From Tritrichomonas foetus (lineage: Eukaryota; Parabasalia; Tritrichomonadida; Tritrichomonadidae): DNA of 64,000 bases. Within the stretch, counting starts at the first letter, position 1. Every line of letters starts with the position of its first letter. A program made the translations under genes and the position numbers. The notes beneath the pieces are model-generated. The model worked only from the letters and a program-made list of their open reading frames with translations. It was not told the DNA's origin and made no database searches. Positions 11,501-19,787 of this stretch are shown here, piece by piece. The stretch lies in contig MLAK01000915.1 in NCBI GenBank assembly GCA_001839685.1, positions 29,339 through 93,338 of the forward strand, in the 5' to 3' direction.

Positions 11501-12099
11501 TATAACGTTGTGAGCGTGTCGCAAACAAGGGGCTGGAGATCTTCTCGAGTTAGAATCAAAACTGAAATTTCTGAAAGCGCTTGAGTTAATATTACTGATC
11601 TCGTGCTATTGATCGTAAGCTGTCTAACGTCTTGTTCGCAGTATTGAAAAATCGATTCGGCTGCTGAAATTGAAACTAAATGAGAAAATCGGTCAGAGCA
11701 GATTAAAATGAATGTCGAAATAATTTGCTGGTTAAGAGTAAGACAGTCTTGCTCTGAAGTCATTTGATATTGGCATGAACAAAGACATTGTACAAGCGAA
11801 GTGATGTCTTCAGATGTGGTAAATAACCCGGATTTTAAAAAATTGTATAACGACGAAATTGCGACCGATGTAATAACGTCAGTTGATCGTGGATGTGAAA
11901 TCATACGTTGGAATGGTGATATAATTTCTGAAACTTGCGGTTGTGAATTCGGTGAATATATATTAAATCGAAGTCGGTGAAATTCTTCTTGCAAGTCTGG
12001 AATTAGACTTTTTTGTGATGTAAGACGCAGTTCCGCTTGCATTCTATGGCATTCATCTGATATGATTTCGCAAATTTTCCGATCCATAGAATAGATCAT
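8575..12099 (-). CDS. Sec7-domain ARF guanine nucleotide exchange factor, GBF1/BIG-like
   Basis: A protein of about 1174 residues resembling large ARF-GEFs (GBF1/BIG), which load GTP on ARF at Golgi and endosome membranes. The N-terminus matches the DCB region: a QPQVSEIISPFQRMI block followed by TDVITSVAISSLYNFLKSG. The Sec7 domain lies at about residues 420-580 with the glutamate finger kept in FRIVGEGQIVDRLL (family FRLPGEAQ). The second Sec7 signature, normally LNTDLHN, reads LHTSMHN, so the first Asn and the Asp are replaced. The rest is helical, as in HDS domains. The total length is well below the 1800 residues of animal homologues. The frame opens at a TTG at 12126; the first ATG is 12099, and a second at 12087 (MDRKICEI) aligns best with the family N-terminus. 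Confidence 0.8.
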   Translation of the reverse strand: MIYSMDRKICEIISDECHRMQAELRLTSQKSLIPDLQEEFHRLRFNIYSPNSQPQVSEIISPFQRMISHPRSTDVITSVAISSLYNFLKSGLFTTSEDITSLVQCLCSCQYQMTSEQDCLTLNQQIISTFILICSDRFSHLVSISAAESIFQYCEQDVRQLTINSTRSVILTQALSEISVLILTREDLQPLVCDTLTTLYYIADLSYTDSGWVARIAALSAFLAIAKTGAATKYHELIIFSCIILHQQLTTPDDRCNFVLSLRLFFTVFSENWTQMSMPFSKCFEAILDFCSSSTVSPLLKSTAFEILIDFVSLPKFPLVFYSNFSTRPFLPNLFEKFINVVMSFANVPAAVPDAQNVALSLITTIIQQITPSVNSENPRISLDPPLQEPFSDELEKYEKLLDFSAKFSEKSSSISKDYSVTDVSKMLFIALGISKSSLGEFFGKNSEFNKNVLQAYIDLFDFSNLSIDQSIRLFLSSFRIVGEGQIVDRLLDMFSIAFFNSHPNTFFHDAVAVHLFSVAWLMLHTSMHNKNVVKKDTLTDFLALLKGQNNGEDYDTQFLTSIFNSIKRSAISIEEDTQNNSPAYWELLIQRQKLLKIELTCNEPQSDTIKLFREIWQQAAPIYTILFDHSNEGVSLVLDTFTKCASIAALYQMHDVLDNLVVNLCRFTHSNSKNGLSEESSKKALYTLSDVVFDHGAQIQEGWKYFVELLLDLFRLDILPEEMRTQANLCVENGDIIIAPQMWQKTPRRNTAMLSFFRILTSYDNEKEKEEDSNDIKTIEQRGLVKDCKIHHIIDQSLHFSNQSLSYFLKSLILITHNFLPELDESKENKESRAAEATVCFHWVTQTATVNEERIQPLWKPVFELFLSVLANAQYNRTFLFFLQRILTSMFTLINHMWGQQKLRQDILTLLEKVASFDARCLSALLPELISGVNSFFSLHLQTFAETMQYQSVLTIFNASISFHEINPKPVTLVHSLVQKFNECKELPGINRMNDFYIPLLQTVALFCIKDPNDDVFIRFRDFQTILAFPGIEKRTPAMCDSIFEMVLFPSLARLTTEIPLQIKTHPNMQERALMMVRTVFKAFLVSYQLLSELPTFSCIWFKMVQFMLNLMKVNDADLKESIPEMLGNALLVMKESGIFQSNDDRKEMWLNSLAVIEPLTPSFKTMFHADEK

Positions 12100-12418
12100 G
12101 TAAACCACTTTCAATGCCAATATCAAAACGGTTAAAGGTCAAATACGATCAAAAATAAGGCCAAAATCGAAAACAAAAAAGAGAAAGAGCGAATGCAAAT
12201 TTATTTTAATGTTTATTCAACCAAAAATATAAGTTGAAGAAGATACCAAATAAAAATTACGTCAACATAACCTAAAAATACTGCATAATATTGATAATAT
12301 TGATTCATATTGTTTGTTTTTGATTGTTTTTTTGTTTTTGATTAATTTTTTTGATTTTATTTTTTAATTTGAGAGAACTTTAGTCGCATCAATTTAAAAT
12401 GATTTAATTTTTGTTTCT

Positions 12419-13339
12419 TTATTTTTGAGGATTGAAAATAGCAAGAGCGGTAATTCCTTTAGAATGGGATGAATCGTTCTTGAATACCATCGATCCAGTT
12501 TGTACATCCCACGTTCTATATGCTTTATCAGTTCCACCAGTCACAACAAATTTCGAATCATTTGTATAGGCAGCATCCCAAACCCACTTTTTCTGGTTTT
12601 GTTCAGCCAATGTATATTTCAATTCGCAAGAATTCAAGTCCCATAATTTCGCTGTAGAGTCTGCTGATGTGGTCACAAAAGTTTGTTGGTCAGGCGAAAT
12701 CGCACATTGAATTATCACATCGGTGTGAGCTTTGAATTTATTAAGTTCTGTCAAACCTTCAGATGTAACATTTAATACAAACGCATTACCATCTTGACAA
12801 GCAGCCACTAATTTGGTTCCATCAGACGATAAGGAAATTGATCTGACTGGCAGTTGGGAGAGTTTAATTGAAGTAATTGATTTAAATGTTGATGTATCCC
12901 ACATTTCAACTTGCCCTTTTTCGTTTGCTGTGAATAAATAATTTCCATTTGGTGATAATGCCATTGAATTGAGAGCAGAGGTAGTCGGAATCTTTTTAAC
13001 TGCTCTCGTCAAAGATTGTGTGCGGTCCCAGAATTGCCACGACCGGTCCTCGCTACAGCTGTAAAATATATTTTGATAAAAACACATATCTGTAACGTTT
13101 GTGATATGTCCTGTATATTGAGTGGCTTTACCAGATGATGAGAAAATATCGTATATCAAAACATATGGATTCGAAGCTAAGGCAACTTTGTTATCATGCG
13201 TAACGACTATTCGATTGACTTGCGAATTGGCTACTGTGATGTTTCTTAAGTGTGGAGTTACTTGGTCTTTCCAAATTGGTGTCATTGTAACAATTAAATC
13301 ATATCCCGCAGTTAATACAAAAGGGTTTGGATTCGTCAT
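12419..13339 (-). CDS. LST8: LST8-like WD40 protein, TOR complex subunit
   Basis: A 306-residue seven-bladed WD40 propeller closely resembling LST8/GbetaL, the small subunit that binds and stabilises the TOR kinase domain in both TOR complexes. Family marks include the opening FVLTAGYD, SQVNRIVVT, the YDIFSSSG blade, FKAHTDVIIQCAISPDQQTFVTTSADSTAKLWD, and a WVWDAAYTNDSKFVVTGGTD blade matching the WMWGCAFSGDS-type blade of mLST8. Length fits the family (303-326). The first blade has lost much of its typical WD ending. The start is the first ATG. The gene lies on the same strand as the upstream Sec7-domain gene, about 320 bases away; Raptor lies 8.6 kb further right. Confidence 0.9.
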   Translation of the reverse strand: MTNPNPFVLTAGYDLIVTMTPIWKDQVTPHLRNITVANSQVNRIVVTHDNKVALASNPYVLIYDIFSSSGKATQYTGHITNVTDMCFYQNIFYSCSEDRSWQFWDRTQSLTRAVKKIPTTSALNSMALSPNGNYLFTANEKGQVEMWDTSTFKSITSIKLSQLPVRSISLSSDGTKLVAACQDGNAFVLNVTSEGLTELNKFKAHTDVIIQCAISPDQQTFVTTSADSTAKLWDLNSCELKYTLAEQNQKKWVWDAAYTNDSKFVVTGGTDKAYRTWDVQTGSMVFKNDSSHSKGITALAIFNPQK

Positions 13340-13926
13340 TTAGGAGAACGTTTATTCACCGATAAGAATCAGGCTGAAATTTGTGATTTTATATCACATG
13401 TCATCTTTCAAAAATGATTTTCAATTCACATATTTGAGGGATCAATCAAATCATCATCTTTTAATTTTTTTGGAGTTGTGATCGAGAGGAAAAATTGATG
13501 ATTTTACATATGAAGATAACTCACATCCGCAAGTATTTTATATATAATGGAATTTTTGATAATTTCGAAAAAGTATGGGCACAATCATTTGAGAATATTT
13601 AATTTGATTAATCTCAATCAACAATGATGCGATTTTAGAGACATACAGCAACAACATGAGATATAAGATTCATTTTTTTGTTAAAATATTTGAATCTCTT
13701 CTATTATTTTCATTGAAATTGAGACATGATAGATTTCATATCAATTCAGAGTATATTTAAAAAATATTATGGAGAAATATTCCAAAGACTTTTATTTAGA
13801 GAAGAGTAGTAATTATTTTGTCAATTTGATGATTACTTTTGAGTGAAATGTATTGTTTATACCAAATCATCAAACTAAATTCTCGAGAATAAGCATATTT
13901 CACTGCATTCCCCTGATCTTTAAATC
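13340..13926. other. Intergenic spacer
   Basis: About 590 bases of AT-rich DNA upstream of LST8 (minus strand). It should contain the LST8 promoter near its left end. No protein-like frame or clear repeat is visible. Confidence 0.45.
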
Positions 13927-14985
13927 CTAAGCAGATATCGATGTATATTCCATTATTACACAATTTGTTAACTTGTCTAATATATTTTTGTGATGTTTTC
14001 CTTCAAATGCAATAAGCACTTTTGGTTTATTAAATGCTGGAAACATATTTTTATCTTTCATAGCTACAAAGACACTATCAAGGCCAAATACAATATCATA
14101 TCCTCCACAAGTTCTTGAAGAACTAACTTATCATATCGTCCACCACTAAGAACAGCACCAGAAATGGGAATAACACCTTCAAAGATAAAACCAGTATAGT
14201 AATCAACTTAACGTGCCAGAGTCAAATCCAAACGCCAATTCTTAATAGTCTCTTTGAGGAGATAGCTGTAAATTTCGAGAAGTTCATTGAGACAATGCTA
14301 TACCCAAATATTATTCTTTAAGCGTTCTAGAAGTTCTTCTGGCTTGCTAATATAGAAATCAGAAAACACAATCGATTGGATTTCGCTTTATGAAAAGTGT
14401 CGATCATGAAGTTTTTTCCTAAAGTCTTCAATTGATGTCTGAGATTTCCCAAACGATATCAGCACAAAATTCCCGTTGAATTCAAAGTATTCCTTCTCTC
14501 CATTCATACTCAAATTCTTCTGCGATTCCTTTGATAATACCACAATGGTTATTTCGAATAATAAAATTCTCGAAACCTATGGCTTTCATACCAGTAACAG
14601 GTAAATTGTTGATATCTATACCATAATATAGAGATATGCTACCTAATTAATCACCACCACATTGCATAAATTCTTGAAAATGTCCTTTATCAAAAGTGTC
14701 GTCATAGTAAACCATTTGCATTTGGATATCGTTTAATGAGTCGAATAATCTCATGGGAGTTTTTGGCAAATCATGAATAGGGACAGTGATATCATATCGA
14801 AGTACCATTCTTGTGCCATGTACATCTTGTAAGTGAAATAGAAGGTATTCTCCCTCACCATGGTGCTCAGCAAAAACTAATTCCAATTCTAAGGTTGATG
14901 TATTAAGTGGTTCAAATGCTAATTGTTTAATCACCATTTGTAGAGTATCATGAATTTACTCTCGGTTCAGGAGATCTTTACAATA
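13927..14985 (-). pseudogene. Decayed histidyl-tRNA synthetase pseudogene
   Basis: Reading the minus strand, class II histidyl-tRNA synthetase signatures appear in the right order but in broken frames. First comes IHDTLQ...FEPLNTSTLELE (family FEPIDTPVFEL); then LRYDITVPI (motif 2 region, family LRYDLTVPF) and GHFQEFMQC (family REFYQCDFD). Next is ENFIIRNNH (family RINHRK); then LTLAR-stop-VDYYTGFIFEGV (family LARGLDYYTG) and LSGGRYDK (family GGRYD), followed by FGLDSVFVAMK. In-frame stops occur at 14956-14958, 14647-14649, 14482-14484 and 14209-14211. At least two frameshifts lie between 14480 and 14250 and another near 14110. The 96-codon open piece at 14647-14937 is one fragment of this relic. 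A working copy must exist elsewhere because the enzyme is essential. Confidence 0.88.
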
Positions 14986-15366
14986 AATATCGCCTATTGT
15001 AAAAATTTGAAGGTCGATGAGCGAATTTCGTGTAGTGATTCATCAATCTTTGAGGAATTTATACGGATTTTCTCAGGATAATTGAAAAATGTTTTACCAA
15101 ATTTTAGATTTCTATATTCATTCATAAAATGAATGTGAACTGAAGCAAATGATAATTCTGTTTATTTTTGATATGAAAGCATGAGGTTATAATGATTCTT
15201 GCTGAGATTGTAACAATTTGAAATTTTGATTTCCTCAAAATTAACCACAGACAGCTTCTTTCATCAATTACTGAAGTTGCCAAAGTTCCAGCAGAAAAAA
15301 TAAAATAAAATACAATAAATGGCTTGAGAGGATATTTAGCTAATATTTGTGTTCATTTTGATATTC
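14986..15366. other. Intergenic spacer
   Basis: About 380 bases between the histidyl-tRNA synthetase relic and the 3' end of the phosphotransferase gene. It may include the relic's decayed N-terminal codons and promoter. Nothing else is recognisable. Confidence 0.4.
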
Positions 15367-16569
15367 TTACACTTCTTCTTCTTTTGCATCTTGGAAGATA
15401 TTCATTGGTACTTCTTTTGGTGCTGTTTCTTCTTCTTCATGGAGGTCTTCTGGAACGATTTCAAGATTATTATTCTCTTCTTTCTCTTTGAGTGTTAAAA
15501 CTGGAATTCCAAGTCCTCTGCTGAGTCCGAAGATGACTCCTAGGTCGAAGTGAACCATTACAGCGAGAATTCCAAACGAGAAAATTCCCCAATACAAATT
15601 TCCAACATTTAATGAAGTAATAAGGACAGGCATGAGTGAGAAGAGCCAAATTCCAGCAAGAGTTGATGTGAAGAGTTTGCTTGGCTGACGAAGAGTAAGA
15701 TAGGCAACAATAGTCATCTGTGATTGGAATTGTAAAACAAGTCCAGATCCCATTGTGAAATATGGGCTAGAAATTGGATTTGTTTCAGAAAATGCTGAAA
15801 ACATGAAGAGTGAAATAGAAATGATACTAGGAATGATTGAAATTCCGGCTTTCTTAAGCTTTTCTGGATCACCTAAGCTTTGCTTGATGACATTGACGAA
15901 AATTGGGCCAATAGTGCCAATCATTCCAAGTGAGAATAAAACCTTGCAAATTGTGCCTCTTGCAACGGGTCTAATTGAGGGGAATAAGCCAGATGCAACT
16001 TGGGCAATTGCAAGAAGGACAAGGCCTTCATCTGGACCGTTAATTGGGCCAAGATAGAATCCATGAGTTATGTATTCTTCCCATGAAGTGAGGAAGAAGC
16101 CTACACTCATTCCAAAGACGAAGTAGAATGTTTCAGTTGTGTTGCCCATATTAAAAGACATGGCAACTTTTAATAATTCCAATACGCCGGTGATGGCATC
16201 ACATCCGTGGTCGAAGAATTGGCCAAGTGGAGAAGAAGAGCCAGTCCTTCTAGCTTGTCTGCCGTCAAGGTTATCGAGTGTTTGGTAAACGTGGAGGCTA
16301 ATTCCGTTGAATATGCAAAGCCAGCCTGGAATTGGCTTTTGTAAGCCAGCTGAAAAAATAAACGACAAAAGGAATGATACAACTTCGAAAAGGAAGCCAA
16401 TTAATGTAATTAAGTTTGGTGCCATGGTCATTGGGAAGAACGTGATTAAGAAGTCCCAGTATTTCCTAAGGAAGAGTTTGGCAAATATCGAGTCATCTTG
16501 TCCATTATATTTGTAGTTTTTTGCGTTTTCGATTTCTTCAGGCGAAAAAATATTGCGAAATACTCGCAT
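15367..16569 (-). CDS. CDP-alcohol phosphotransferase (choline/ethanolamine type)
   Basis: A 400-residue multi-pass membrane enzyme of the CDP-alcohol phosphatidyltransferase family, which transfers phosphocholine or phosphoethanolamine from its CDP ester to diacylglycerol in the last Kennedy-pathway step, normally in the ER. The signature D-G-x2-A-R-x8-G-x3-D-x3-D is complete at about residues 98-120 (LDGRQARRTG...GQFFDHGCD). About ten hydrophobic segments are visible. The length matches eukaryotic CPT1/EPT1 (about 390-415). The C-terminus is acidic and ends in EEEV. Choline versus ethanolamine preference cannot be told. The start is the only ATG before the conserved N-terminal region; the gene is divergent from RAD1. 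Confidence 0.93.
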   Translation of the reverse strand: MRVFRNIFSPEEIENAKNYKYNGQDDSIFAKLFLRKYWDFLITFFPMTMAPNLITLIGFLFEVVSFLLSFIFSAGLQKPIPGWLCIFNGISLHVYQTLDNLDGRQARRTGSSSPLGQFFDHGCDAITGVLELLKVAMSFNMGNTTETFYFVFGMSVGFFLTSWEEYITHGFYLGPINGPDEGLVLLAIAQVASGLFPSIRPVARGTICKVLFSLGMIGTIGPIFVNVIKQSLGDPEKLKKAGISIIPSIISISLFMFSAFSETNPISSPYFTMGSGLVLQFQSQMTIVAYLTLRQPSKLFTSTLAGIWLFSLMPVLITSLNVGNLYWGIFSFGILAVMVHFDLGVIFGLSRGLGIPVLTLKEKEENNNLEIVPEDLHEEEETAPKEVPMNIFQDAKEEEV

Positions 16570-16957
16570 GCGATTTTTTTTAAAACAGTCAACAACCAGT
16601 TATGGTTAAATTTAAGGTGATAATTTTTGGTCAAATATTGCTATTAATTATCAAATAATTCTGAATGAAGTACTCGAAACAATTGAATATGCATAGAAAG
16701 TTTGTACGCACTAGTATCCCGATATATAATCATATTTCTCTTATTTTAAATTATTGTAATTATTATATAAATAGAATTTCTCTATTTGATAGTATTTTTT
16801 ATATCTTTCCCCATGTTATTTCCAATATATTCCAATTTTAATTAATGAACAATGGTGAACAATAAATTTCACCTTTTATGCAATTATCAGTCAAAAATTT
16901 ATCGTACTTCCTTTGGTAAAAAGTGAAGATATTCCTGACTTTTTCAAAACTTTATTT
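16570..16957. other. Divergent promoter region, phosphotransferase and RAD1
   Basis: About 390 bases between two divergent genes. It is strongly AT-rich, with several TATATAAT-type stretches near 16720-16770. No coding-like frame. It probably holds both promoters. Confidence 0.4.
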
Positions 16958-16985
16958 TCATTCACTTCCTACTTCACTTCTAACT
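16958..16985 (+). promoter_or_regulatory. Clustered initiator-like motifs before RAD1
   Basis: Three TCA(C/T)T-type motifs (TCATTCACTTCC, then TTCACTTC) are packed into the 28 bases before the ATG at 16986. In Trichomonas vaginalis the initiator consensus TCA(C/T)(A/T) sits at the transcription start, typically within 20 bases of the start codon. The match is by eye, and which copy is used is unknown. Confidence 0.5.
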
Positions 16986-17837
16986 ATGTCCGAATACATT
17001 TTTTCCTGCGAAACAGATAGCCCTCGTCCTGTCTCTCAAGCTCTCTTTGCCATCGCCTGGAAAGGATCTGATCCGCAACCTTGTTCAATTAGTGTCTCTC
17101 CGACTGGTATTCTATTTTTAACTGAAGATGTAAGTGTCCTCCAGGCCAGCGTTTATCTCATGAATTCCCTGTTTCCGCGTTTTTATTACGATACAGATTC
17201 TGGCCAACAATTTGTATTTCGGGTTAATCTCACTTCCCTCGTCGATTGCTTAAGAGTATTCGCCGAAACAGCATCGCATTTAAAAATATATATTATGAAA
17301 GATGCCAGTACAGATTTACGCATTTCAATCGAAGATGGAAATTCGATTACAGAATGTACACTAAGAACTTTACATTGTACACCAGATCAATCAAGCTTTA
17401 CAAAACTCAGTGAAGCGTATTCTCATAACGATTTAACAGATGCCGCAAGTTTCCAAATTGGATCTCTCATCGTTCGCGAAATGTTTCGATTTCCAAACGA
17501 CTCAAAGAACAAAGCAGTTGGAATTTCAATGTCAATTGATCCAGTACAGAAAACCTTCGAGGTTCGCGCAGAAGGAGCCTTCGGCGCAGAAACGTCAATG
17601 ATGTCATTTTCAAACCTTCTTCAAAAAGTTCAGCTAAGGATCGAAGAGAAAATGACTTCTGTTTATCCAGTATCATCCCTCACACCGGTTCTCGCTGCAA
17701 TGGCACTCTCAACAGAAAGTTGGTTTAAATTTAAGTCAAATGGCGTTTTGGCTGTTCAACAAGGTGTGAAGGGTGATGGTGGTGTGGAAACAATCGTGGA
17801 GTTTGTGATGCAGCCATGCCAAGATAATCCATTCTAG
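16986..17837 (+). CDS. RAD1: RAD1-like DNA damage checkpoint clamp subunit
   Basis: A 283-residue PCNA-fold protein most like RAD1, one third of the 9-1-1 (RAD9-RAD1-HUS1) clamp loaded at damaged or stalled DNA to trigger ATR signalling. Similarity includes the block FVFRVNLTSLVDCLRVFAE, equivalent to VTFRINLTVLLDCLSIF of animal RAD1, and the C-terminal strand pattern ending in VETIVEFVMQPC (family FVEYYCCPD). Length matches (about 280). The frame is open upstream to a GTG at 16923, but the ATG at 16986 directly follows initiator-like motifs and gives the family N-terminus. HUS1 and RAD9 are not in this window. Confidence 0.8.
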   Translation: MSEYIFSCETDSPRPVSQALFAIAWKGSDPQPCSISVSPTGILFLTEDVSVLQASVYLMNSLFPRFYYDTDSGQQFVFRVNLTSLVDCLRVFAETASHLKIYIMKDASTDLRISIEDGNSITECTLRTLHCTPDQSSFTKLSEAYSHNDLTDAASFQIGSLIVREMFRFPNDSKNKAVGISMSIDPVQKTFEVRAEGAFGAETSMMSFSNLLQKVQLRIEEKMTSVYPVSSLTPVLAAMALSTESWFKFKSNGVLAVQQGVKGDGGVETIVEFVMQPCQDNPF

Positions 17838-17910
17838 AATGGTGTATGCGTATTTTATTTTATGAGTTTTTTATAAAGTTTTTACAACAATTATTTTTCA
17901 TCTTTATTCA

Positions 17911-18005
17911 CATCTTGAATCTTTATCCACATCATGAATCATTATCCACATCTTGAATCTTTATCCACATCTTGAATCATCATCCACATCTTGAATCATT
18001 ATTCA
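17911..18005. repeat. 19-bp tandem repeat, five copies
   Basis: Five head-to-tail copies of a 19-base unit (CATCTTGAATCTTTATCCA with one to four changes), with partial copies on both sides. It lies downstream of RAD1. The unit length is not a multiple of three, so it is not a coding repeat. No function is known. Confidence 0.9.
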
Positions 18006-18102
18006 CATCAAGGTCTGACTATCTACAAAAAAAGTTTCAACAAAGTGGACATCAACTAAGTATCTCAAATCATCAGGTAATATTTAACAAAAATGTGGTT
18101 AC

Positions 18103-18118
18103 TTTTATCATGATAAAA
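18103..18118. other. 16-bp perfect palindrome
   Basis: TTTTATCATGATAAAA is a perfect 16-base inverted repeat about 150 bases before the TPH-like gene start. In AT-rich DNA this can arise by chance; it could also be a dimeric protein site. No further support. Confidence 0.4.
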
Positions 18119-18257
18119 AAGTGGAGATGAATATCCCAAATCATTCAAATTTGAATAAAATTACACTTGGCAAAAAATGATTTTGATAAAAATTTTAGCG
18201 CCAAAATATTCGTTTTTTCACCCTTCACAAATTTCCGTTAGTTTCATAAACCTGGAA

Positions 18258-19535
18258 ATGAATAAACCAACACCAACTTTTCGCGCAGGAACAAATCTCC
18301 GTGATCCAACTCGCAGTGGTTTTGCTCGTGTCAGTGTTTTAGATAACCAAGATCTTTTCCCAGACCAAGGATACGAATTTCCAGATTCCGCACATAAACC
18401 ACCAACGAACTCATATAGAATCAGTGAAGATTCTCCGTTCAACAATAGTTACAGGCACAGTTCAGCCTATCGAGAGCCAGAATCAAAGAAAATCGCAAAT
18501 TGTATGAATAACATGTTACGTACTGAGCAAATTTGCAATAGGGTTGCAGTCAAAGCCATTTCAACTCCAACCGATGGTGAAATCCGTCCGCTTTATTCAA
18601 AAATCGCAGCAGAGGCAATCCAAAAAGAGAGGGCAGTGCAAATGCAAATGAGGGAACAAATGAGAATGCAGCAAATGAAAGACGACGCCTACTGGGCAGA
18701 TGTCGAGCAAGAACAAGGCGTTCAAACGCTCACCGTTCAGAAAAACTTTTTAACAACCAAAGATAACAAGCAAAAAGCTCTTGCTGCCGATTATCAAGAG
18801 CAATTTGCCCTTCACAAGGCCAAATTGGATGAAGAAAAGGCCGAATCAAATAGAGAGGCAATGAGACTCAAACAAATCCAGAAACAAGAAGAAGCAAAAG
18901 AAAGAGTTCGTCAACAAAAACTGCGTGAGCAGGCTGCCGAACAGGCGAAAGAGTTCCAAGCAAGAAATGATGAACTTCTTCAAAGACGCGAAAAGCGAAT
19001 CGAAGAGGATCTTGCAGCAGAAGCTCTAACAATGAAACAGCACGAAGAGTCAGAAAGAAGAATGGAAGAAAGAGCCGCTTTTGTGAAAAGAAGGCGAGAA
19101 GAGAAAAATCGAATTCGAGAAAAACTGATTTCCGAACAATCTAAGAAACTTGCCGAAATTCACGCAAGACAACAAAAGTCACAAAGTATAGCTGAATCAG
19201 AAATCGCTAAGCGTGAAGAAGCCGAAAGAAAGAGGAAGTTGGCAGAACAGAAGAGAATGGCAGAAGAAAGAAACAAAGACTATAACGAATATTTGAGAAC
19301 AAAGGATCTCAAAGTCACAGATCAAGTTGATACACCTGACTGGACAAACGACGATGAAGAAGAAGCAAGACAATACGATCAAAGAATGAAGGCTCTCCAA
19401 CGCAAGAAGGTCATGCAAGATCAAATGGCCCAGGCAGCAGAGAGGCGCGAGGCTGAGAGAAGAGAGAGATTAGAAAACTTGAGGCAACCAAGAAATAAGG
19501 ACACAATGTTCTTCCTCAAAGATAACGAGTGGTAA
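18258..19535 (+). CDS. TPH-like coiled-coil protein, probable axonemal/cytoskeletal
   Basis: A 425-residue protein. The N-terminal 115 residues are Pro/Asn/Ser-rich without heptads (PTPTFRAGTNLRDPTRSG). From about residue 130 a continuous Glu/Arg/Gln/Lys coiled coil follows, of the trichohyalin-plectin-homology (TPH) kind found in microtubule inner proteins such as the CFAP45, CFAP53, MNS1 and CFAP210 families. It ends in DTMFFLKDNEW. The coil has no catalytic motif. An ATG in the same frame exists at 18177, but 18258 is preferred because initiator-like TCACCCTTCAC and TTTCATAAACC lie between them. Which TPH family it belongs to needs a profile search. An axonemal place is inferred from family habit only. 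Confidence 0.72.
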   Translation: MNKPTPTFRAGTNLRDPTRSGFARVSVLDNQDLFPDQGYEFPDSAHKPPTNSYRISEDSPFNNSYRHSSAYREPESKKIANCMNNMLRTEQICNRVAVKAISTPTDGEIRPLYSKIAAEAIQKERAVQMQMREQMRMQQMKDDAYWADVEQEQGVQTLTVQKNFLTTKDNKQKALAADYQEQFALHKAKLDEEKAESNREAMRLKQIQKQEEAKERVRQQKLREQAAEQAKEFQARNDELLQRREKRIEEDLAAEALTMKQHEESERRMEERAAFVKRRREEKNRIREKLISEQSKKLAEIHARQQKSQSIAESEIAKREEAERKRKLAEQKRMAEERNKDYNEYLRTKDLKVTDQVDTPDWTNDDEEEARQYDQRMKALQRKKVMQDQMAQAAERREAERRERLENLRQPRNKDTMFFLKDNEW

Positions 19536-19787
19536 TTTTACCAAATTTGACTTTTATGCTTGTCAATTTATAAAACTTAAAATTATCGAATGTTTGTTTT
19601 TAGATTTTTTATCCTTTGCTTTTGATTTATCATCATTACAAAACAGGTCACTTCCAAACATCTATTTTAGCGAGTTCACAGGATTTCTTTTCAGGAAAAT
19701 TGAGTTACATTGAAATAAAAAAAGTGAAAAAGAAATATTGAAAATATAGAAGAAAACGCGTAAGTTTAATTTCACATGATAATAACG

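Noticed and set aside
14647..14937. Separate 96-residue gene
   Set aside because: It is only the largest open piece of the histidyl-tRNA synthetase pseudogene, with more motifs of the same enzyme on both sides in broken frames.
19197..19424. 75-codon minus-strand frame in the TPH-like gene
   Set aside because: Cys/Leu/Phe-rich mirror of the coiled-coil codons.
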